NCBI GenBank assembly: GCA_965644315.1
Contig: CBFFRQ010000055.1
Location: forward strand, 1 to 64,000
Reading direction: 5' to 3'
Length of the DNA stretch: 64,000 bases
Origin: Caecitellus pseudoparvulus
Taxonomy: Eukaryota; Bigyra: Bicosoecida
Shown here: positions 10,601 to 22,163 of the stretch, piece after piece
Numbering within the stretch: position 1 is the stretch's first letter
How the letters are laid out: the number at the start of each line of letters is the position of its first letter
Program-made: the position numbers and the translations under genes
Notes under the pieces: model-generated
Told to the model about the DNA's origin: nothing
Database searches by the model: none
Seen by the model: the letters and a program-made list of their open reading frames with translations, nothing else

Positions 10601-12811
10601 GCACCTTGGTACCGCGGCTTCACTGGCACTATCACCCGCAAAGCACCCAAGGCATCCACAGCTGCAGGCGCTGACGCTGCAGACTCCACAGCCACTTGGA
10701 TTGTCAGGGGGGTGATGGAGATGGATGATGAAGGCGACGAGGACGACGGTGCCTCGGTCGCAACAAGCACTGCTTCTGGCCCCACTTCTTCCCTCCGCAT
10801 CACTGAGCTGCCGGTGCGGAAGTGGACCGATGACTACAAGGCCATGCTGGAAAGCATGATGCCTGGCGCTGACAAGGACAGCAAGAAGAAGGGTGCGGCC
10901 AAGGGCAAGAAGAAGGGCGCAGCGAAGGGCAAGAAAGACAGCGATGCTGGCGCCCTGGCACCCGTGAAGGGCTTCAAGGAGAACCACACTGACACGACTG
11001 TGGATTTCACGGTAACGTTGACCCCGGAGGGTGCCGCCGAGTACCGCACCCCTGCCGCTCTTCGCAAGGCCTTTAAGATGGAGACAAAGATCTCAACTGG
11101 AAACATGCATCTGTTTGATGCCGAGGGTCGCATCAAGCGGTACGCCTCCCCTGAGGACCTCTTGCGGGAGTTTTACGGCACGCGCATGGTGCTGTACGCC
11201 AAGCGGAAGGCTTCCCTCCTCGCCCGCATGAGCAGTGAGTGGGAGCGCCTGGACAACAAGGTCAGGTTCATCCTGGAGGTAATCGAGGGCACACTGGTGG
11301 TGTCCAACCGGCCCAAGGCGGCGCTGCTGGCGGAGCTGCAGGAACGCGGGTACGCCATGGTGGACCCTAGCGCCAAGAAGGCAGCAGATGATGCTGCCGA
11401 CGGCATTTTGGAGGACGATGAAGACGCCAAGGTGCTGACGCCCTCCCGAGGCTACCACTACCTTCTGTCTCTGCCCCTGTGGAGCCTGACAGCCGAGAAG
11501 GTGGATGAGCTGCGGGGAGAACTGGAGGAGAAGGAGGCTGCCCTGGCGAAGTTGCGAGGCACAGACCCCAAAGACCTGTGGCGTCAGGATCTGGACGCCC
11601 TGGAGGTGGCCCTGGACGATGCAGACGCGGAGCTGGCAGCGGACAAGGAGGAAGAGGCCAAGGCCCGGCGCAAGTACCAGCGCTCGCGGTCCGGTAAGGC
11701 CGCAGGGGCAAAGGCCAAGCGGGGCAAGGCGAAAAAGGGCGCTACAGCGGACGTGGTGGACGCCAAGGCGGGTGCTGCAGCCCGCATGGCTTCAGCAAAG
11801 GTCGCTTTGGAGGCTGTGGGGGCCGACTTGCCGGTGGGCAGGCCTCTGCCCGGTGCTGACGGTGGGGATTGGTCTGGTTCAGAGGACTCTGACTCCGACT
11901 TCGAGTTTGAGGCGGCGTCATCAAGGGGCGGGGCAAAGCGTGCCGGCAGTGTGCGCTCCTCTCGTTCCAGCCGCACGGGCCGCAAGGCTGGCGGTGGAGC
12001 TGCGCTGCCAGCCGTGGTGGAAGCCGCTGAGCCAGCTCCTGCCCCAGCACCCAAGACCAAAGCAGCCAAGGCCAAGCCCAAAGCAGCAGCAAAACCTGCG
12101 CCCAAGCGCACTGCTGCGCCTGTGACGACCAAGGTCGGGTATGTTTCCGACAGTGGCAGTGACAGCGACGGCGGCATGATGACGCTGGCACAGCGATTGG
12201 CGGCTCGGGCGGAGGCGTCGCCCCCTCCCGCGCCCCCTGCTTCCAAGGCATCCCGCAGTCGCGGAGCGGCGGGGAGGAAGAAGGCGCCGTCCGTTGTGGA
12301 GGACAGCGACGACGACTTTGGCGGGTCGGATGACCAATTCGGATTCGACGGCGACTCCGCCGACGAGGAGGAGTTCACGCCCGACACACCACCCAAGAAG
12401 CCATCCAAGAAGGCGGCAGCGTCCAAGAAGCGGGCTACCAAGAAGACAGCTTCCAAGGGCGGCAAGTCTGGCAAGAAGTCTGCTGCGGGCAAGCGCAGGA
12501 CCAGCGATGAGCGATCAGCGCCAGACCTCCCGGAGGTGCCAGCGTCACCCATGGCACCTTCCCCCGCAGCCAAGCGCAGCCGCCGCACGGGGCGCTCTGC
12601 AGCACCTGCAGCAAAGGATTTGGTTGCTGTGCAGGAAGCCTGGGAAAGTGGCAGCGAAGCTTCGGAGAGCATGCCTCCACCCCGTGCTCGAGGTGGGCGA
12701 CGAGCGGCCGCTCGCCAGGCGGCAAAGTACACCTTCAGCGACGACGAGGGGTCTGAGAGCGAGTTCAGCGAGGGGTGGGGCAGTGACGATGAATCTGGCG
12801 AGGAGTATTGA
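7604..12811 (+). CDS. TOP2: DNA topoisomerase II
   Basis: Exons 7604-7684, 7750-7927, 7993-8075, 8140-8272 and 8346-12811; 1646 residues. It passes one DNA duplex through a transient double-strand break using ATP, in the nucleus, to decatenate and untangle chromosomes. Seen: acidic N-terminus; ATPase start (HILKRPDTY, then NAADN and NNGKGIP, NGYGAKLANIF); TOPRIM motifs EGDSA (about 495) and DQDHDGSH (about 574); the GLKPAQRKVL motif; the catalytic tyrosine in SSARYIF (about 826); and a long C-terminal tail of alternating acidic (Ser/Asp/Glu) and basic (Lys/Ala) blocks as usual for nuclear localisation and chromatin binding. All four introns fall in the first 475 coding bases; the remaining 4.5 kb is uninterrupted. 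The first intron has a GTTCGT donor and a clear CACTAAC branch-like site. Confidence 0.97.
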
Positions 12812-13048
12812 GGAGGCTTCAGCGCCTGCCAGGGGTCGTCACGGCCGCTGGGGGCACTTGCGGCATGGTGGCAAACCAGTCGCGAGGGAGACAATGCAGC
12901 GAAGTTGTTCGCCCCGCTTGCTTTTCTACGGTACTGTACTTGTCTACGAGCTTGCGCTCGCGTGGCGAAAGGCGCAGCCCACCGCGTTGGGAAACTGCGA
13001 AGCAGGCTTGTGGGCAGGCACACAGCTCGAGCTGATTTCGGGAGCGCG

Positions 13049-14058
13049 ATGGAGGAGGCTGTAATCTTCCGTGCGACACCTGAAATCGCTTCTCACTTGA
13101 GGGATGCCACCCGTGGCGCTCGCTCAGACGTTGGGCTGACCATGCGAGTAGTTGGTATGTCCAGCCGGACGGCTGCCATTGCACGTGAACCCGCTGAAGC
13201 CCCGCACGCCTCCCTGCTACGCTTCGTGTCCCAGATGAGGCCACTGGTGAGTACCGAGTCGTGTGCACCGTGGGAGAGACGGAGTATCCTTACAAGGCCT
13301 TCTTGGGTAGGTGTGCCGGAGCTTGTCCCAACCAATTTCCGCTGTGCACCCGTCCACTTCGCTCCTTCAGTTGACCTGCCCTGCATCATCGAGATGCACA
13401 AGACTGCAGACCACCAAGAGTATGCCAAGTCGGGGAACGTTTCAAAGGTCGGTGCCGCATCGGAGCCCCGTGCTGCTTGGCAATGCTGCAAGCAGACACG
13501 CATCGCTCCGTGTGCAGGCGCTGGTGCTCGCGTCGCCAGACGCTGAGAGGGAGGACGTGCTGACCATGGCCAGGACGCCCAATGGCCTTGACACACTGGA
13601 CAGTGGCATCACCCCCCCCACAGCACACATCGTCCAGCGTCGCTTCGCTCCTGCTGACCGCATTGCCACGACTGGCACAGAGGTGAGACTGCGCGAAGCA
13701 TTGCACGCCTGGGGGTGCGTTGCGCATCAACAACGCGTTGCACCTCTCTTCGCAGGCAATGGGAGTGTCCAACATGGAGAGCATGGTCTTGAGGCTGATG
13801 CAGTCCACTAGCCAAGCGTCCAAGACGTTGACATACTCAGACGTCATCCCAGTGGAGGATTTCATGGGTGACTGGCCGGAATCCGTCACTATCGAGTACA
13901 AGAACGGCATCCCCGTCAAGTCGTCGCCCCTGATCCGTGGGGGCATGGCATTGGATGCCACAGGGTGGGACGCCGCGGCGGCCGCTGCTGCTGCCAGCAC
14001 TCGTGTGCCCACGGCGGACGAGGCACTGCAGCAGCAGGCAGCGCTGCTTCAGGGTTGA
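13049..14058 (+). CDS. TAF7: Transcription initiation factor TFIID subunit 7 (TAF7)
   Basis: Exons 13049-13154, 13235-13306, 13371-13447, 13518-13682 and 13756-14058, 240 residues. TAF7 is a TFIID subunit that binds TAF1 and restrains its activity during preinitiation-complex assembly. Recognition: an N-terminal EEAVIFRATPEIASHLR segment, GETEYPYKAF, the diagnostic VDLPCIIEMHKT segment, then YAKSGNVSK and ALVLASP. The family's VDLPC motif is built across the 13307-13370 intron, which supports the model. Intron 1 uses a GTATGT donor; intron 3 uses GTCGGT. The C-terminal part is divergent and ends in an Ala-rich, Gln-rich stretch. The start is the first Met in front of the conserved region; upstream in-frame sequence lacks family similarity. 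Confidence 0.87.
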
Positions 14059-14313
14059 TGGACGCGCTGCCTCATAGTCCTGTGGCTGACCAGGCGATCG
14101 CTTGTCTGCTGGCCGGGGGGGTGCACCTTCCTTGAGCCTGGCGCTGCTGAGCAGCAAAGCAGCGCCACAATGCTGCTGCCACGCCAAAAATGTCGACAAT
14201 GCATCTTTGAAGTGTATTTGCTGCAAGAAACAGAGCTTGGCTGCACTGTGCGCGACCACCTCGCGTTCAAGAGCGCACGTATCCATAGTTGGAATCTGCG
14301 TCCAAGCCTCACA

Positions 14314-16261
14314 ATGCTGGTCCGCGCCGTGAGAAGCTGCACTCCAGCCCAACTGGCCCACGTGCCAAGGGCGGCCGGGGCCGGGATGTGCACGTTCCGG
14401 CACAAGAATGCCATTGACATGGCGATCGTGCGGGAACCCATGTCGGTGAGTGGCGCCAGCGAAGCCAGCTGAGGGGGGACAGCCGTTGCTCGAGAGCGAA
14501 GGAGCACGGGGCGTGCCGCGTGCCTCTGGACACAGGTTCGTGTGGGACACACGCCAGAAGTGTGCTCAACAGCGACAGACGTCGTGAAGGACCACGTGGT
14601 GAGCGGGTCAAAGTGAGTACGCCCTGGCGTGGTGGTGGTGATGGCTTCCTGATGCAGGGTGTGAAACGGAGCGCTGCTGGTTCGCAGGGTGTTTGTCCAC
14701 TCTGCAGCTGCTTGCCCAGACCAACTTGCGACGGCCATGACGAAGGTGGGAAAGGAGAAAGGCGTCTCGGACGTGGAGGTGCGTGGAGAAGGCCCTGCCC
14801 GTTCGACCTGCGGAAAGTGGGCTCGGCACACGCCGCACCGCGCCCCTTGGACCCACGCACACAGGTCGTGCACATTCACACCGAGGGGGAGGCACTGTAC
14901 ACAAAGGAACCTTATGCCAAGCACTTCCACTGCAACAGCCTGTTCACAGGTGAGCAGCTTCGTGCATTGGCGAGAGGGTCCACGCAGGCGCATGCACTGC
15001 GGCTGGCTTTGCCGCTGCACAGGGTCCAACTGCCGGGAGGCGGTGAACGCAGGCCGCGCCGACTACACGTCCATCTTCTTGTCTGAGATCCCTGCCCTCT
15101 TCCGCCGCGGGTACAAGCACCTGGATGTCGCGCTGCTGCAAGTGTCACCCCCAGACGAGCACGGCTTCTGCAGCCTGGGCGTGAGTGTGGATGTGTCTCG
15201 GGCTGCAGCGCAGTGCGCCAGGCAGCTCGTGGCTGTGGTGAATGACCAGATGCCCCGCACGAACGGTGACTCTGCCATTCACATCTCGCACTTTTCCAAG
15301 GTCATGTACGACTCCAAGCCGCTACCCACCATCCCCACCCGTCCCATGAGCAAGGCGTGCCAGGACATCGGGCGTCTCATTGCAGACAACTTGATCGATG
15401 ACGGCGCTACGCTGCAAATGGGCATCGGCACCATTCCAGACGCCGTGCTGTCTTGCCTGGGTGGCCACAGGCGCCTGGGGGTGCACACGGAGATGTTTAG
15501 CGACGGCATCATCGACTTGGTAGAGCAGGGCGTCGTCACGAACGAGGCCAAGACGCTCAACCCAGGCATCAATGTCACCTCCTTCCTCTTCGGCACGCAG
15601 CGCCTTTACGACTTTGTCCACTCCAACCCTTGCGTGCGTGGCCTGTGCCGGGCTGACTTGCTCTCAGGCCACCTGCGCTGCTGGAGCACATCCCCGCCCC
15701 TGCCTTCTCGTGCAGGTGCAAGTTCGGGATGTGGGGTACACCAACGACACATACATCATCGAGCAGGAGACGAAGATGACGGCCATCAACAGCTGTGTGG
15801 AGATGGACCTGACCGGGCAAGCAGTGTCTGACTCCATCGGTGAGTGCAGGTGCAGGTGACGCCTCCATCGCCACACCGCCGGTGCCCTCACCCCTCGCAT
15901 GCCTGTGCACTGCCCTCCACCCTTCTGCGCAGGCCACCGCATTTACTCTGGCGTGGGCGGGCAGCTGGACTTCCTGCGTGGCGCGGGGCGATGTGACCAG
16001 GGTGTGCCCATTCTGGCCATGCCCTCCACCACAAGCAAGGGCAAGAGCCGCATTGTGGGGTGCCTGACGCCCGGAGGCGGTGTCGTGACCACTCGCGCCC
16101 ATGTGCACTACCTTGTCACGGAGCACGGCATCGCGCATTTGTTCGGCAAGACGTTGCGGGAGCGAGCCAAAGCGCTCATCGCAGTGGCCCACCCAGACCA
16201 CAGGGAGCAGCTTGAGCGGGAGGCTTTCGAATGCGGTGTGCTCCGCCCGAACGCCAAGTAG
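14314..16261 (+). CDS. Acetyl-CoA hydrolase / 4-hydroxybutyrate CoA-transferase family enzyme
   Basis: Seven exons: 14314-14445, 14536-14612, 14688-14778, 14865-14949, 15023-15633, 15716-15839 and 15933-16261; 482 residues. Members move CoA between acyl-CoA and acetate, succinate or 4-hydroxybutyrate through a glutamyl-CoA intermediate, or hydrolyse acetyl-CoA. Seen: VFVHSAAACP at the first nucleotide/CoA fold, MGIGTIPDAVLS, LGVHTEMFSDG (the Glu near residue 285 is a candidate catalytic residue), FGTQRLYDF, AINSCVEMDLTGQ, SGVGGQLDFLRGA, and RERAKALIAVAHP near the end. The first exon is Arg-rich with no acidic residue in its first 30 positions, fitting a mitochondrial presequence, as for yeast Ach1. 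Exact substrate cannot be told. Unlike the long genes here, its introns are spread over most of the length. Confidence 0.88.
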
Positions 16262-16978
16262 CCCCTCTGTGCACCTAGGGTGGATGGAATGCACTGTGGT
16301 AGAAGAGGCAGGCATTGGGGGGGGGTCGGTGATCAAGGTCTTGGTGAGAGGACGTTGGCGCCATCTGCCACATCCCCACCACCCTGAGTCTTGGGGATGC
16401 ATTTATCGGCGGAAGCGGGCAAGTCACACTTATTAGTGACCTGTCCGTTTTCGTGGCAGACATGGCTTGCAGACTTATGCTGCAGCCGTGGGGCGGCGCA
16501 GTCACGCTTACGTGAAAACGCCGTCCGTGCCACTCCGCCTTGGTGTCGTGGCGCCCACTCCTTGACCGAGAGCCGCCAAGGACACACCAAAACCCCAATT
16601 TATATGAAGTGAGTGCTATGACAGCTTCTGTTCGCGATGTGGCGTCAGTGAACACGACGCTGACAGACGCATCCTGTCAGTGCCGTGTTCAGCACGCCGT
16701 GTGTGTGGCACGGCTTGGCTGGCCTCTGCCGAGCGACCCGAGGAAGAATGGTTTTAAATCTGATCTTGTTGAGGAACACTAGTTATCCCACTGAGGGCGC
16801 GCACGGCGACGGGGCTGCGAATGCGCTGCTGAAACCTACGTGAAACGCCGCCACAATTCCGCACCTGGACCCCCCCATGCCCCTTCGTGCAGTTCCTCGC
16901 TTCCTGCTGTGCTGACATGCCCGGACAATTATATATGCCTGCTGTTCCGTCTGGGTGTGAAATGCACGTCCTGTCTAC
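16262..16978. other. 717-bp convergent intergenic region
   Basis: Lies between the stop codons of the CoA-transferase and the CRAL-TRIO gene. It must contain both 3' UTRs. I see no coding potential, RNA gene or tandem repeat; short AT-rich patches occur at 16600-16620, 16745-16785 and 16926-16938 (TTATATATGCC) in otherwise GC-rich sequence. A 9-base relative (CAATTCCGC) of the recurrent CAATTTCCGC motif sits near 16854. Confidence 0.4.
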
Positions 16979-18071
16979 TCAGCCGCTTGTGTCTGGCTTG
17001 CTCTCCGCCACTGGCTCGCCAGCCTCGCACCCTGAAGCACTGGCCGCTGTACCCCACTCATGTGCCAAAGGGAAGCCCTCCGGCGCTTGTGGTAGCTGAG
17101 CATCCAGGGCCGTGGCCAAAGCCTTGTCCACCCACTGCACGGCAGGCCCCGAGCCCAGCATGGCCCGCAGGCGTGTCATGCGCTCCGCGTGGGTGGGTGC
17201 CGACACCTCCACCACCTTATTCACTGTGCGGGGGTCAGCCACCGCCCTGACGACGTTCAGGAGGACGCTGAAGGCGCCAGGCGGCTGCATGAGCAGGATG
17301 ACGCCTAGACGCTCAGGGTAGTGCGCCGAGAATGTCTTGGCGAAGGCGGCAGCGAGGCTGGTGCCTTGCATGGCGTCCCACATGCCATAGTTGTTGAAGT
17401 CAGTGATCCACACCCACGTCGCAGCACTGTCCGGGTGGGAAAAGGCCGCCTCTAGCCTGTGCGAAGGAGGGCGGAGTTCGCGAGCGATGACGTCAGCCGA
17501 GACACAGTCAGCACCCGCAGCCACGCACACCGACACGACGTGCTGAACCGTCGGCTCTGTTGTCAACTGAGAACAGTGGGTGGTAGTGGTGTGAAAGTGC
17601 GAGGGGTGCTTGGCGGGTACTGGCGCGCAGAGGACTCACGTTGCTTGCGCGAGTGGGGCAGCCGTAGATGACGGGCCTGCCGAACCAGTCGTGTCCGACA
17701 AACTCAAAGCAGTGAGAAGAAGGTGTGGTGCAGCACGTGGTGCACTGCAGAGGGTCCGGAATGGTGTCCATGCGCCACTGCAGGGTGGCCAGGATGCCCC
17801 GCACCGCCGCATCCACGCTCTGCCTCTTGGCCACCATGTACCGCCGAATGCACGCGTCGTCTACAGTCACTGATGCAGCTTGCTGCAGGTGCTTGTATTC
17901 ATCAGTTTCCAGGTGTTCCTGCAGCGTTTTCCGCGCAGAGGCTGCGTCTTCATCCGAAACGGGAATGGGAGGTGGTCGAGTGTCCAGACCGGGCTCAAAT
18001 TCCGCGGGAGGAAGCTCGCTAGCGCCCTCCCTTTCGCCAGCCCCTGGCTCCGCGGGTGCTTGTGCTGCCAT
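16979..18071 (-). CDS. CRAL-TRIO (SEC14-like) lipid-binding protein
   Basis: Exons in transcript order 17640-18071, 17529-17566 and 16979-17456; 315 residues. The 38-nt middle exon is needed to join TVQHVVSV to LEAAF in the correct frame; reading straight through the intron stays open, so the splice is inferred from similarity to the domain. Seen: CRAL-TRIO N-terminal helices (VTVDDACIRRYMVAKR...AVRGILATLQWR, about 68-98), the GRPVIYG strand, ATWVWITDFNNYGMWD, and the helix with FSAHYPERLGVILLMQPPGAF, which corresponds to the gate/floor of the SEC14 fold. The family exchanges phosphoinositides, phosphatidylcholine or other hydrophobic ligands between membranes. No GOLD or other partner domain is present. 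Its start is preceded by only 71 bp before the stop of the next minus-strand gene. Confidence 0.85.
17529..17566 (-). other. 38-nt internal exon of the CRAL-TRIO gene
   Basis: Flanked by AG at 17567-17568 (sense TTCTCAG before TTGACAAC) and a GTGCGT donor beginning at 17528. Skipping it or retaining the intron gives a poorer match to the CRAL-TRIO fold, so I include it, though intron 17457-17528 could be retained in frame-open form. Confidence 0.65.
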
Positions 18072-18142
18072 GACGAGGAAGTGGAAGTGCCACTATGAGG
18101 ACTGCATTGCGCCGGTGTGCCTCTGACGGAAAAGTGGTCACG

Positions 18143-21100
18143 TTACAGATCTGCCACGCTCAGCTTGCCCTTGCTGGGACTCTCATCCCCCGCAGGCGAG
18201 CCGGGGTGTGAGGGGGCCGGGGCATCCGCCCCGCTGGACGACGGGGACTGCCCGCCCAGCAACGACACGCCAGACGCGCCCAGGCTGAAGCCAGACAGCT
18301 GAGAGTCTGCGAAGCCATTGTGGTGCCCCGGCACCCTGTCACCAGCGCTGAAGGCGCCAGCCACGGGAGCGGTGGAGCCCCTGTACACGCTGCGCCCGCC
18401 CCCCCCGCTAGCAAGGCCGTCTGTCGTGCCATCCGGCAGCGTCCTCCACAGCGCTTCGTCCTCGGCCACCGTGCCAGTGGACGGAGGTGGCCGGCTGCGA
18501 GACAGCACGGCATCTGGCGTGCCGGGGGTCGGCGGCGGGGCTGTGGCGGCCCCGCCGCCCCACGACACGCCAGGGCTGGCCAGACCCGACTGGCCAGTGC
18601 CCCAGGCCAGCCGTGCCGCCGGCAGGGCCGTCACTTCGTTGGGGTCCGCTGGCATGAGTACCGTCACGGGCAAGGCGGCGGCATGTCCCGCCACGTGTGT
18701 GTACGTGGCCGTGTACGGGCACCCCTGTACCACGCCATCCAGGCGCAGTCCCGAGGGCCCCTGCGCCGGCAGCCGCTCCAACTGCCCCAGCAAGGCTGCC
18801 GTGGCGGGCTCCTCACGCAGCAAGTCCCTTAGGGCCGCCATTGCCGTGGGGGGAAAGGCGCCCCCCCCCGGCATGGGCATAGCAGAGGGGGAGGTCGGGG
18901 TCCGCAGGTATCCCCCTTGGCTAGCAGGCATGGCGGCCGTGCCAGGCAGGACAGGCACAGGGCCGGTGGGCAGGCTCGGCCAGGAGCTCCACCCTGCGCC
19001 GCCTGGGCGCCCGGTCGGCGTCGGCGTCACACGTGCAGCGGCCTGGATGCGCGCAAGCAGGGCCTGGCCTGCGTCGGTCCTCTGCGGAGTGGTGGGGCCA
19101 CTGGCCAGGGGCGTGGGTGTCGCAGTGCTTCCACCGCTGGACGCCTGGCCTGGGCCGGACCCCGTCACCGCTGCCACTCCCCGTGTCCACCCCGCTGACC
19201 CGGCGGCGTGGCTCTGCTGAGCTTCGCGTGCCACGTTCCTTTGCTGCTGCTGGTGCTGGGTGAGCAGGGAGCCCAGTTGCTGCAGTGTGGGGCGCCGAGC
19301 GATGGCTAGGAGGACCGTGGCGGGGAAGCCGTCAGTGCTGCCGCCCCCTGCCCCTGGCTGCAGGCTGGGCACGGTGCCAGCCCTCGCCGCCCCGTCCAAG
19401 CGCCACGCCGCGACCAGCGCCGCGACATTGGCGTCCACGCCCAGGTCTGCCAGGCTTCGGCAGGCTTGCAGGGCGGTGGCTGCTGCCTGTGGGGAGGCGT
19501 GTGCCGCCACGGGCTCCCGAGGGGCGTGTACGGGGCTCCCGGTGCGGGCGGGGGGCTCCGCGGCCCGGATGTGAGGGGGGGGCTCCCACGCCGCCTGGGC
19601 AGCTGCAGCGCTGTCTCGCTGGCGCAAGCGCTTGCTGCGGCGCCGGGGTTCAGAGGCGGCCGTGTCCGGGGAGCCGGTACCCTCACTGCTACCGCAGACG
19701 TGGCTCTCACACAGCGCCACGGCGGCGGCATACGCCTTGGCCTTGGGCACTGCCATGGCGAGGGGGGAGTCCCTGGGCAGGGAGGGGGGGGGTGCGCGAC
19801 CCCCCTTCCGAATGCACCGCACTGCCACGCCATCTGCCACGAACGCAAAGGGGGGGGAGAGGGGGTGTGTGGCGCCCTTCAGGCCCCAAGGCGCGCCCCG
19901 CTCTGCCTGGGGAGGGTGCACGGCCACCCCCCCCACCTGCAGCGCACCCCCCCCCTGCAGTGCCTCCTGGGCAGGTGCTGCCTGCAGCGTGGCCGCATCG
20001 AACGGCCACATGCCGCTGCTGGCGTTGACGTCCACGACGTACCACTTGAGCGCCTGCAGCAGGGACAGGCGCGCTGCCAGGCGCTCTGCATACAGCCCCC
20101 GCAGCGCTGCTGCGGATGGCAGGTGCACGCGCTGGGCCGGCTCGCCACCCTCCGCATCCACTCGGGCGTTGTGTGCCACGACGGCCTTGAACAGCTTGCT
20201 GTCTTCGCCGCCCACGCCAGGAGGCCCCAGGAAGTGGCTGACTTGGTACAGAGCCCCCTCCAGCGCCGCCATGCTGTTGTCCCATGTCAGCGCCTCGGCC
20301 ATGGCGCGGCCTTGTGTCGCCAGGCGACCTGCCAGCTCGGGTGAGCTGAGCACCCGCGTCACGGCGGCCGCGAGGCCCGCGCAGTCGTACGGGTCTGCCA
20401 GCAGGGCGTTGTGGTCGTGGAAGGCAAAGGTGTCCACGCCATGGCACCGCGCCGCCACCACAGGCACGCCTGAGGCCATGGCTTCCAGCACCGGCATACC
20501 CCACGCCTCGTACACGGAGGTGAACAGAAACACGTCATGCCCAGACGCATACAGCGTGGGCAGGTGTTCTTGCGGCGGGTTCACGGCGAAGCTGACGGGG
20601 AAGGCCACGCCCGTCAGCGCTGGCTGCACCTGGCAGATCCATGTGACCGAGATGCCGGGGTGGCCCTGCGTCTGCAGGTCGCGCTGGACGATGTTCAGCG
20701 CGTCCAGCGCAGCCTTGAAGTTCTTCAACTTCAAGCCCGGGTTGCCCACCAGCAAGACACGCTTGAGGCCCCCGTCCGACAGGGGCTGGAAGCGCTCGGG
20801 GCCCAGAGCGGTGTGGCCCTCCCCCCCACCTTGGCGGGGCGGGGAGCCCGCCGCCACCCCCCTGCCGCGCTTGGAGCGGGTGGGAGTGGGGGAGGGCCTG
20901 AAGGCGGAGCAGTCGATGGCATTGGGCACGACGGGGGCGTCTCGCAGGTAGTGTGCAGCCAGGACGTCCCGGATGACCACAGACACGGACAGCAGGGGCA
21001 GGGGGAGGTGCATGCTGCTGTGCCACACCGCGTCCCAGTCAGGGGCTGCCGTGGGGTCTCCGAACACGTGCTCGTGGCCCTGGTCCCAGTACAGGATGGG

Positions 21101-21689
21101 CCCGGGGCACTCTGTGATGTCCTTGAACTCCAGCAGTTGCGTGAAGTACCTGCAAATGGAGGGGCGGTGGAGGCAGCCTGTGTGACTGCAGGGCGAGGGC
21201 GTGGTTGGCGGGGGCGCGGTGCATCGCACCCGACCATGATGACGTCGATGGGTGTGGCGCCCCGGAACAACTCCGTCATGCTCTCTTGCATGCCCAGCAG
21301 GCGCGTGGAGTCCACCTGCACCGGTGCCCACGGTGGCAGCACTGGGCTGCTGGAGTCCGGACTGCGAAAGGCCGCCTGCACCCAGTGCCCGCGTGCTTTG
21401 AGCTGGGCGATCTGCTGCATGATCATCTTCATGCCACCCGTGACGTTGTGGTGGGGGATGAAGTAGGCGATGCGCAGTGGCTCTTTCTCTGTCACGCGGC
21501 TGGCTGCGGTCGTGTCACCCCAGATCCAGTCCACCTGCTCCGCGCCGAAGAAGGCAGGCCAGTGAACGGCAGCCAGCAGGCTTGCAGCGCACTGCAACTC
21601 ACCTTGTTGCCAAACCAGGCTCGATTCTCCACGCCACTGCCCGCGTACAAGTATCCCGAGCCCCGTGGGGGCAAAGTCAAGGTAGCCAT
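18143..21689 (-). CDS. GT4-type glycosyltransferase with long low-complexity tail
   Basis: Exons in transcript order 21603-21689, 21230-21534 and 18143-21149; 1132 residues. The N-terminal 430 or so residues form a GT-B glycosyltransferase: LRIAYFIPHHNVTGG near 49 begins the acceptor domain, VVPNAID leads into the donor domain, and the EAWGMPVLEAMASG motif (EX7E, near 340-353) is the nucleotide-sugar site of GT family 4 retaining enzymes. No signal peptide or membrane helix is seen, so a cytosolic or nuclear location is likely. The remaining 680 residues are Pro/Ala/Gly/Ser-rich with scattered basic patches and contain no domain I recognise; they are continuous in frame with the enzyme. Acceptor and donor sugar are unknown. 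Confidence 0.82.
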
Positions 21690-22163
21690 GGCGCTGGCTT
21701 CTCCGGCTCAAAATCCGCACCCCGCCTGTCCCGAAAGGGTTCGCTCCCAGCTTCGCCTAGGGCTCGTGCGCGTTGCCCTGGGAGGGATCCCCATGAAATG
21801 GCACAGCAGTGGGCGAACGGCGGTGTTGCTGCCAAGGGCAACTCGTGCGACCAGCCACGCCCGCAGTGAGCCTGTCGCGATTGCCGCCTGAGCAGATGCC
21901 GGCTGGGAGCCGAGCAGGGGCAGGGCCCGAGCCTATCCAGGCAATCGCGAGACAAGCAAAATGGGAACGAGCAACACGTTGATTTGATTTTGCTTTCTTC
22001 GAGCTTGGTGCTGGCAGGGAGCGTGGCGCGGCCGTGCCCAAGAGACTGACGAGCTGAGCGCAGCCACAGAGAGAAAGGCGGAGATCGCCCCTGGCATCTG
22101 CACTGTCCCGCGCAGCCAGGGCCAGTTCGGCTGCTCCCTTGTACGCCAGGGGGTGCCCCTGCT
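21690..22163. other. 474-bp intergenic region between two minus-strand genes
   Basis: Upstream of the glycosyltransferase start and downstream of the small membrane-protein stop. It should contain the glycosyltransferase promoter. Open frames on the minus strand here have no family features and atypical composition; I see no exon, RNA gene or repeat. Confidence 0.4.

Noticed and set aside
9605-10987. 460-codon antisense frame in TOP2
   Set aside because: TOP2 catalytic motifs are encoded on the plus strand here; the antisense frame shows no family features.
11584-13023. 479-codon antisense frame at the TOP2 tail
   Set aside because: Mirror of the Lys/Ala/Ser/Asp low-complexity C-terminal domain; Ser/Pro/Ala-rich with no domain.
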